A DNA stretch of 6,379 nucleotides, taken from the NCBI GenBank assembly GCA_023421875.1, contig JAEZSM010000233.1, forward strand, positions 1 through 6,379. Direction: 5' to 3'. The notes below the pieces were generated by a model. The model was not told the origin of the DNA and searched no databases. It worked only from the letters and a program-made list of their open reading frames with translations. The first letter of the stretch is position 1; the number at the start of each line of letters is the position of its first letter. Made by a program: the position numbers and the translations under genes. Positions 1-4,359 of this stretch are shown piece by piece. The stretch comes from Spirochaetota bacterium (lineage in GTDB: Bacteria > Spirochaetota > Spirochaetia > Treponematales > Rectinemataceae).

Positions 1-95
1 ATAATGGCTGCGAGCCCTAGGTGGACTTTTCGCGACGTGAGAAAGACAACCAAGACAAAAACGATAAGAATCTGAAGAATGGCTGGAATTTGAAT
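1..95 (-). CDS. N-terminus of a DUF401-like integral membrane protein (partial, runs off the left edge; probable ATT start)
   Basis: The minus strand stays open from base 95 to the window edge, giving about 31 residues that begin IQIPAILQILIVFVLVV and continue FLTSRKVHLGLAA. This is one hydrophobic membrane helix followed by a short basic turn and the start of a second hydrophobic stretch. The pattern resembles the N-terminus of DUF401 integral membrane permease-like proteins; that family call is from memory of the pattern. There is no ATG, GTG or TTG at the expected place. A GAGGGAG Shine-Dalgarno-like sequence (110-104) overlaps the stop of the upstream DUF59 gene and sits 8 bases before an ATT codon at 95-93, so a rare ATT start is my best reading. 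The alternative is a TTG at 149-147, which would overlap the DUF59 gene by about 40 bases and add 18 polar residues. As last visible gene of the operon it would give the ArsA/DUF59 cluster a polytopic membrane partner. Gene existence is fairly likely; start and family are less certain. Confidence 0.55.
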   Translation of the reverse strand, partial: MQIPAILQILIVFVLVVFLTSRKVHLGLAAI

Positions 96-108
96 AGTTC
101 TATCTCCC

Positions 109-381
109 TCAGCTGACGAGAATCGTATAGCCTGGGAATTCTTGTTCAAAGGCTTCCCTGGTGCGGCGCTCCAAGCCTTCGCCCACGACAATATCTATCG
201 CGGCACATGTTTTGCACATGCCCTGGGGGAATCCCCGCGCCAGCGTAACCTCTATGCTGGAAAGCGCCTCGCTGTACCGGACGTTCGATACCAGGCCCAA
301 ATCGACGATTGGCAATTCAGATTGAGGTTCGATGATCCGGGCGAGGGCGGCATCTATTTTTTTCTGGATCGCTGGGTCCAT
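109..381 (-). CDS. Small stand-alone MIP18/DUF59-family protein with a CxxC pair
   Basis: This 90-residue protein has the DUF59 (MIP18, iron-sulfur assembly-like) core: an N-terminal helix, the signature IVDLGLVSNV at residues 25-34, a strand SIEVTLA (42-48), then a cysteine-bearing loop GMCKTCAAID with C56 and C59, a helix, and a final strand GYTILVS. Known relatives (SufT, PaaD, MIP18, the N-terminus of Mrp) act in Fe-S cluster assembly or metal-cofactor maturation in the cytoplasm. This copy has a CxxC where the family usually has a single cysteine, and it stops before the usual C-terminal Asp-Pro-Pro-Trp-like tail. The ATG at 381 was chosen because AAGGAG (394-389) lies 7 bases upstream. 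A longer reading from 639 would run antisense-like through the neighbouring gene and is rejected. It lies 11 bases after the membrane-anchored gene, whose TAA overlaps its ribosome binding site. The family call is good; a role in Fe-S or metal handling for the adjacent ATPase is inference. Confidence 0.85.
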   Translation of the reverse strand: MDPAIQKKIDAALARIIEPQSELPIVDLGLVSNVRYSEALSSIEVTLARGFPQGMCKTCAAIDIVVGEGLERRTREAFEQEFPGYTILVS

Positions 382-392
382 GGCTAAGCTCC

Positions 393-1022
393 TTATTGCT
401 TGAAAAAATTGGGGCAAACGGAAAGGAAATGCTTGAGATTGTTTTCGATCTCGCCCTTGAAGGGCTTCAGGTAGATGAAGAAAGTCTTGTTGTCGTCGAA
501 ACAGCAGAAATGAGTCAGACTCTCTGGTTCGGGGAAGGTTTCGAAAGTTCTCTTCAGGGTAGAGAGGATGGCCTCCTGCCGCCAAAGAAGCACAAAGGTT
601 TTGCCGCCCCGGGCTACCTCTTCCTTGCTCATGCTCCACTCGCCGTCTATTTTCGCGTGCTTGAGATGATTCTTTTCGATGATATGGCCTTCGCCGATCA
701 GCTTTTTATCGGTGAAAATATTCATAACGAACCGGTCTCTATTGCCCATCATATAGGTAAAAGGAACGTACAGCAGCGAGTGGCGAGGGATGAAGGTATA
801 GGAACCTTTGGCAGAGCTCCACGGGTCCCTCAGTTTGTATTTAAAGTGATAGCCGATAGCGCCGCCTATATTGATATATTCGGTGTCCTTGGGCTTAAGG
901 AGCTTTTCGCTCTGTTGGGACATACGGTGCCCGAGCCAGCGGTTTTTCTTCGTACCCAGAAAATACTGGAGCGAACCGGCGGCGCCGAGAAGAAGGAGCG
1001 GAATCAGATAGGCTACGTTCAT
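393..1022 (-). CDS. Membrane-anchored protein of unknown function (209 aa)
   Basis: I do not recognise a family. The N-terminus (residues 3-21) is a hydrophobic helix, followed by a basic stretch KKNRW, which suggests a signal anchor with the rest in the cytoplasm by the positive-inside rule. The body is a mixed alpha/beta domain. Its most distinctive parts are a segment around residues 51-64 (NIGGAIGYHFKYKL) and a run near 75-100 containing TFIPRHSLLYVPFTY and GNRDRFVMNIF. These look like strands with conserved Arg and Asp. Three cysteines are present, the adjacent pair C173-C174 and C203. The ATG at 1022 overlaps the ArsA-family stop as ATGA, implying translational coupling, with a weak AGGA about 10 bases upstream. 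Its TAA overlaps the ribosome binding site of the DUF59 gene. Sitting between an ATPase and a DUF59 protein, it could tether the complex to the inner membrane face, but that is speculation. Confidence 0.85.
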   Translation of the reverse strand: MNVAYLIPLLLLGAAGSLQYFLGTKKNRWLGHRMSQQSEKLLKPKDTEYINIGGAIGYHFKYKLRDPWSSAKGSYTFIPRHSLLYVPFTYMMGNRDRFVMNIFTDKKLIGEGHIIEKNHLKHAKIDGEWSMSKEEVARGGKTFVLLWRQEAILSTLKRTFETFPEPESLTHFCCFDDNKTFFIYLKPFKGEIENNLKHFLSVCPNFFKQ

Positions 1023-1945
1023 TGTTGTTCTGTCCTAGTTGAAAAATACGCGGTCAGGTCTTTAGCCCCTACCGCAACGAGGTCATCCCGGGAACTGATA
1101 CCCTCCCGGGTAAAATTGAAAGTGAATTGCGGATACTTGTCCAGCGACGGGTGCTGACCCCAGACCATGTCGGATACACCTTTTTTATTAATGCACATTG
1201 CCGAAATTGGTATTCCGAGCCTGCTCAATTCTTCTTGTATGCGCAAGGCCTCGTCCACCGAGAGCTGGTCAGGGTTTACGATGACACTGATGAAGCTTTC
1301 TTTAGCGAACAGGTGTTCGAGCCCCCTGAGCCTGAGGCCGATGTTTTTAAGCTTGCCGTATACCTTGTCGTCATCCTTGTCGATGCAGCTCTCGGCAATG
1401 GGAGAGTCTGGATTTATCCTGGCCACTGTCTGTCGCTTGCTGAGGATCTTTTCCCGCAATTGACGCAGTTCCTTTACCCAGAGGCCGGAGATCACCGGCA
1501 GCGACAGGAAGCGCAGTGAAAGTGCCGTGGGAGGAGTGTCGAAGACAACGATATCATAGAGGGGGCCGAGGCGGCAGTGGATATCCTCGATAGCCCAGAG
1601 CACTGCGTACTCCTCGGTCCCTGGAGAGTATTTGATGATGTTGAAAAATGAATCGAGATTGAAGGTTGTGTTGTAAGCATAGTTCGCCTTCATTTGGGCT
1701 CGACTTTCATTTAAATATTTGTCAACCCAATAGGCGAGATCTACCTCGAGGGCGTCGAGATTAGATTCTATAGCGACTGGTTCCCCGGAAAGTTTGGTTT
1801 CTAGTATATCGCCTAAATTGTGGGCAGGATCGAGGGATGCTACAAGGACTTTTTTACCCTCCCTCGCCAATGATAGGGCGAAGGCGCCTGAAAGCGTGGT
1901 TTTTCCTACGCCCCCCTTGCCTAAAAAAAAGGCTGTATTATTCAT
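1019..1945 (-). CDS. ArsA/Get3-family P-loop ATPase
   Basis: This 308-residue protein is a single-domain ArsA-type ATPase (SIMIBI class). Visible motifs are the deviant Walker A GKGGVGKTT (residues 9-17) with the signature lysine K10, a switch I-like SLDPAHNLGD (37-46), a PGTEE motif (108-112) matching the PGxDE of Get3/ArsA, and the switch II hallmark DTPPTALSLRFLSLP (136-150). Family members dimerise, hydrolyse ATP, and either drive arsenite export or deliver tail-anchored membrane proteins. The cysteines (C124, C187, C251) form no CxxC, so the Get3 zinc-dimer motif is absent, and they do not match the positions I recall for the arsenite-binding cysteines of ArsA. No arsB, arsC, arsD or arsR lies nearby. 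The ATG at 1945 has AAGGAG (1956-1951) five bases upstream, overlapping the TAA of the preceding gene. It shares an operon with a DUF59 protein and two membrane proteins, so a carrier or targeting ATPase for metal clusters or membrane clients is more likely than arsenic resistance. Family certain, substrate unknown. Confidence 0.93.
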   Translation of the reverse strand: MNNTAFFLGKGGVGKTTLSGAFALSLAREGKKVLVASLDPAHNLGDILETKLSGEPVAIESNLDALEVDLAYWVDKYLNESRAQMKANYAYNTTFNLDSFFNIIKYSPGTEEYAVLWAIEDIHCRLGPLYDIVVFDTPPTALSLRFLSLPVISGLWVKELRQLREKILSKRQTVARINPDSPIAESCIDKDDDKVYGKLKNIGLRLRGLEHLFAKESFISVIVNPDQLSVDEALRIQEELSRLGIPISAMCINKKGVSDMVWGQHPSLDKYPQFTFNFTREGISSRDDLVAVGAKDLTAYFSTRTEQQ

Positions 1946-1954
1946 ACAATCTCC

Positions 1955-2236
1955 TTAACCTAAATCCATCATACCGGCGAGTACTCCTATAGGATCCTGG
2001 GCAAGGTCGGTACGTGCTATTAGCACAATCAGTTCTTTTTCCATGAAGGGCAAAATCTCAACAGCAATTGGAGACGGGGGAGAAGGAAGGCCGGCAAATC
2101 CGCCCAAAACCAGGAGGCTGAAAATATTCTCTAACTCTCGAACTTCGAATTCCAACAGGTCCGTCGCATTGTCGCGGTTTACTTGAAGAGCTACTCGTAT
2201 AGCCGACTTTATCAACTGCCCGATGCTACGAGACAT
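1955..2236 (-). CDS. Small protein of unknown function, first gene of the ArsA operon (93 aa)
   Basis: I do not recognise this family. The protein starts MSRSIGQLIKSAIRVALQV with an amphipathic helix, then an acidic helical segment around residues 23-38 (ATDLLEFEVRELENIF). A hydrophobic loop GGFAGLPSPPSP (45-56) is proline rich. The C-terminal half alternates hydrophobic and acidic residues and ends in a small hydrophobic tail (GVLAGMMDLG). There is no convincing transmembrane helix or cysteine. The ATG at 2236 is supported by AAGGAA (2249-2244) seven bases upstream, and a sigma70-like promoter lies 60-90 bases upstream. It ends 9 bases before the ArsA-family gene, and its TAA overlaps that gene's ribosome binding site, so the two are translated from one message. 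Position suggests a partner or regulator of the ATPase. Codon phase, ribosome binding site and tight spacing make the gene real; its role is unknown. Confidence 0.8.
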   Translation of the reverse strand: MSRSIGQLIKSAIRVALQVNRDNATDLLEFEVRELENIFSLLVLGGFAGLPSPPSPIAVEILPFMEKELIVLIARTDLAQDPIGVLAGMMDLG

Positions 2237-2271
2237 GTTGTGCTTCCTTGAAACTATAGACTCGCGGAACT

Positions 2272-2284
2272 AAAGGCCGCCTTT
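2272..2284. repeat. Inverted repeat just downstream of the predicted operon start site
   Basis: The plus strand reads AAAGG-CCG-CCTTT, a perfect 5-base dyad around a 3-base centre. It falls about 5-18 bases downstream of the predicted transcription start of the ArsA operon. It could be a repressor site or a small leader hairpin; a dyad this short can also occur by chance. Confidence 0.3.
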
Positions 2285-2296
2285 TAATTCTGCCTT

Positions 2297-2326
2297 AGTA
2301 TACTACCGGCTTGCGGGATCGGACAA
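2297..2326 (-). promoter_or_regulatory. Predicted sigma70-type promoter of the ArsA/DUF59 operon
   Basis: On the minus strand a TTGTCC (2326-2321) and a TATACT (2302-2297) are separated by 18 bases, matching 4/6 and 5/6 of the -35 and -10 consensus. Transcription would start near 2290, leaving a leader of about 55 bases before the ATG at 2236. The -10 lies inside a 10-base palindrome TAGTATACTA (2296-2305). Confidence 0.5.
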
Positions 2327-2390
2327 GCTTGGGTTCTATGCCTTTTATACAAAGATACTTCTATGCGAGAGCAGTTCGGCCGGGAAGGGG

Positions 2391-2431
2391 CAAAGAAAAA
2401 GGGCTACCCGAGAGCGAACTCCCGAGTAGCC
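2391..2431 (-). terminator. Intrinsic terminator downstream of cstA
   Basis: Read on the minus strand, GGCTACTCGGGAG (2431-2419) pairs with CTCTCGGGTAGCC (2414-2402) around a TTCG loop. The stem has 13 base pairs with two G-U wobbles. It is followed directly by CTTTTTCTTTG, a U-rich tract in RNA. The UUCG tetraloop on a GC-rich stem is a classic stable hairpin. It lies about 50 bases after the cstA stop and before the promoter of the ArsA operon, so it separates the two minus-strand units. Confidence 0.88.
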
Positions 2432-2482
2432 GATAAGGCCGAAAGCCCTGCCTAGTAACCTAGGAAAGGGCTAGCAGGCTTC

Positions 2483-4183
2483 TTATGCCTTCGAAGTGGC
2501 GTTGCGGGCCGCCCACTTCTTCCTGAAGCCGAAGAGCATCACGAAGCTGAGGTAGAGCATGAAGAGGTTGATCAGACCGACTAATACGCCGGTGACCACG
2601 TTGGATGTCTTGGCCATGTCGATGAAGAATACGGGGATGATGACGATTTCGTACCAGATAAGCGCCGCGGTTACGGTAACCCACAGGATAAGGGCGGGAA
2701 CGATTGTTCCAACGACAAATTTTGCCTTGAGCTTGTCGTTGACCCATACGGCTACCGTGAGCATGACCACCGAGGCGAGTAGCTGGTTGGCGCCGGAGAA
2801 TGCGGGCCATAGTACCGTGTAACCGCCGGAACGGGCAAGGAAGAGCCCGATGGCGGCGATAACGACAGAGGCAACCCACTTATTATGGAAGAGATTGTAG
2901 GCTCCGGGGCTCTTTTCCTTCATAGGCTCGGCCATTTCCTGGATAATGTACCGGCCAAGGCGGTTGGTCGTATCAAGGGTGGTGAGCGCGAACGTGGATA
3001 CCCAGACCGCCGCGAAGAGCTGCATGAAGCTCATGCTGAGGAAGGGCAGCTGGGTGGAGACCATCTTGGCGAAAGAATTGACGAACCTTCCGAGGGCGGG
3101 AGTTGTCATGAGCTTGTCGCCCAAGGCAAGTGCGCCGAATCCAGCGATGGAGATAACGACCAGGGTGGAGAGGAAGCCTTCCACGAGCATGGCGCCGTAG
3201 CCGACAAAGAGGGCTTCGGGCTCGGTTTTGATCTGTTTGGACGAGGTTCCTGCGGATACCAGGGCGTGGAAGCCCGACAGGGCGCCGCAGGCAATAATAA
3301 GTGGGATCGTAGGCCAGAGAGGAGAAGGCTGCAGATTGCCCGCCGGGCCTATGAGCTTGGCGCTGAAGCTAGTGAATACGGGAATGGCATCAAGAGCCTT
3401 GAAGCTGATGACCGCAGCGATGCCGCCGGCTAAAAGACCGAAATAAAGGAAGAATGACGAAAGGTAATCGCGCGGTTGCAGCAATATGTTAACCGGCAAC
3501 GTCGAAGCGAGAATAATGTAAACGAGGATGATCAGGAAGTAGACATCCTTCGCCCACTTGACGGGGAACATGTCGCCGAGCCAGAAGGCTACGATAATGA
3601 GGGCGATGCCTATTATCGTGCCCTTGCCCAAGCCGAGCTTGGACTTGTACATGAAGAAACCGGAGATGACGGCGGCGATGCAGAAGAAAACAAAGGAGAA
3701 GAAAACGCGTCCGTCGGCGGCGAACTGTCCGGCGACAATGTCGCCGAAGGCAGCTACTACCAGTACACAGAGGAAGAGGATGAACCAGCTGAAGGTTTTT
3801 CCAGCCTTCTTGCCGATCACGTCCTGGGCGACGAACTGCATGGAGCGTCCGTCGTACCGTATTGAAGCTACCAGTGACAGATAATCATGGACAGCTCCAA
3901 GGAAAATGTTGCCGAACCAGATCCAGAGAAGTCCAGGCAGCCAGCCCCAGGCGACAGCCATGGCGGGACCGGTGATGGGACCGGCGCCGGCAATGGATGC
4001 GAAATGGTGACCGAACAGGACGTACTTGGAAGTTGGAACGTAATCGACGCCGTCGCTGAGCCGTTTGGATGGGGCATCAGGCGCCTTGCCGCTTTGTAGG
4101 ACGTTGTCGCGGATCTTCTTACCGTAGGTAACGTAGAAGATCACATAGATCGCGACAGCGACCAACGCAATAAGAGTACTCAT
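2483..4183 (-). CDS. cstA: CstA-family carbon starvation transporter (peptide or pyruvate uptake)
   Basis: This is a complete 566-residue polytopic inner-membrane protein with many hydrophobic helices. Family signatures are in order: FGHHFASIAGAGPITGP (57-73), GNIFLGAVHDYLSL (91-104), LPVNILLQPRDYLSSF (229-244), GALSGFHALVSAGTSSKQ (300-317), TTLDTTNRLGRYIIQE (401-416) and LWPAFSGANQLLA (458-470). CstA proteins import peptides during carbon starvation, and the close relative BtsT is a pyruvate/H+ symporter; the sequence alone does not decide between them. It is shorter than E. coli CstA (about 700 residues) but keeps the core and a C-terminal membrane region, like many short family members. 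The ATG at 4183 is preferred because AGGAGG (4194-4189) lies five bases upstream. An in-frame TTG at 4312 would place the promoter inside the gene. It is transcribed alone, from its own promoter to its own terminator, divergently from the ODP sensor gene. No frameshift or missing motif is seen. Confidence 0.96.
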   Translation of the reverse strand: MSTLIALVAVAIYVIFYVTYGKKIRDNVLQSGKAPDAPSKRLSDGVDYVPTSKYVLFGHHFASIAGAGPITGPAMAVAWGWLPGLLWIWFGNIFLGAVHDYLSLVASIRYDGRSMQFVAQDVIGKKAGKTFSWFILFLCVLVVAAFGDIVAGQFAADGRVFFSFVFFCIAAVISGFFMYKSKLGLGKGTIIGIALIIVAFWLGDMFPVKWAKDVYFLIILVYIILASTLPVNILLQPRDYLSSFFLYFGLLAGGIAAVISFKALDAIPVFTSFSAKLIGPAGNLQPSPLWPTIPLIIACGALSGFHALVSAGTSSKQIKTEPEALFVGYGAMLVEGFLSTLVVISIAGFGALALGDKLMTTPALGRFVNSFAKMVSTQLPFLSMSFMQLFAAVWVSTFALTTLDTTNRLGRYIIQEMAEPMKEKSPGAYNLFHNKWVASVVIAAIGLFLARSGGYTVLWPAFSGANQLLASVVMLTVAVWVNDKLKAKFVVGTIVPALILWVTVTAALIWYEIVIIPVFFIDMAKTSNVVTGVLVGLINLFMLYLSFVMLFGFRKKWAARNATSKA

Positions 4184-4211
4184 GCAGTCCTCCTGCAAAT
4201 ATGGATGTATA

Positions 4212-4240
4212 AGAATACTCCTCGGATAATGCGCTGTCAA
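4212..4240 (-). promoter_or_regulatory. Strong sigma70-type promoter of cstA
   Basis: On the minus strand a perfect TTGACA (4240-4235) is followed after exactly 17 bases by TATTCT (4217-4212), 4/6 of the -10 consensus. Transcription would start near 4205, giving a leader of about 20 bases that carries the AGGAGG ribosome binding site. Confidence 0.7.
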
Positions 4241-4252
4241 ATGAATAATGCT

Positions 4253-4264
4253 GGGCAAATGCCC
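4253..4264. repeat. Perfect inverted repeat in the cstA/ODP intergenic region, possible operator
   Basis: The sequence GGGCA-AA-TGCCC is a perfect 5-base dyad, centred about 18 bases upstream of the cstA -35 box (near -54 from the predicted start) and about 81 bases upstream of the predicted start of the divergent sensor gene. The position fits an activator site for cstA or a site shared by both genes. No regulator family is assigned. Confidence 0.4.
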
Positions 4265-4304
4265 GGAAAATGCGCCATAGGGCACATAAACGGCATCCTG
4301 CTCC

Positions 4305-4333
4305 TTGTGCAAGCCGAGTTCAGGACCGATAAT
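4305..4333 (+). promoter_or_regulatory. Predicted sigma70-type promoter of the ODP sensor gene
   Basis: TTGTGC (4305-4310) and GATAAT (4328-4333) are separated by 17 bases; the -10 matches 5/6 of consensus and the -35 is weak. Transcription would begin near 4340, leaving only about 20-30 bases of leader, with no good Shine-Dalgarno sequence. It faces away from the cstA promoter. Confidence 0.45.
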
Positions 4334-4359
4334 GACTACATATTACAGTAAATACATTG

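Noticed and set aside
382..639. N-terminal extension of the DUF59 protein starting at 639
   Set aside because: The extension lies wholly in another frame of the 209-residue gene, is low-complexity Arg/Pro/Gln-rich, and a good AAGGAG precedes the internal ATG at 381.
396..1157. Long plus-strand open frame of 253 codons antisense to the anchored protein and ArsA genes
   Set aside because: It mirrors real minus-strand genes with motifs and ribosome binding sites; its translation has no recognisable domain and no Shine-Dalgarno sequence.
1019..1945. Arsenite efflux role for the ArsA-family ATPase
   Set aside because: No arsB, arsC, arsD or arsR nearby, and the cysteines do not match the arsenite-site pattern I recall.
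2327..2390. Second promoter (TATAAA in GTATAAAAGG on the minus strand)
   Set aside because: No acceptable -35 box at 16-18 bases upstream; the TTGTCC/TATACT pair is better placed.
2448..2480. Imperfect hairpin with CCTAG/CTAGG repeats just after the cstA stop
   Set aside because: Arms mismatch and no T-run follows; the UUCG hairpin at 2402-2431 explains termination.
4184..4312. 43-residue N-terminal extension of CstA from a TTG at 4312
   Set aside because: The perfect TTGACA promoter and AGGAGG site lie inside it, and CstA proteins normally begin right at the first membrane helix, as from the ATG at 4183.
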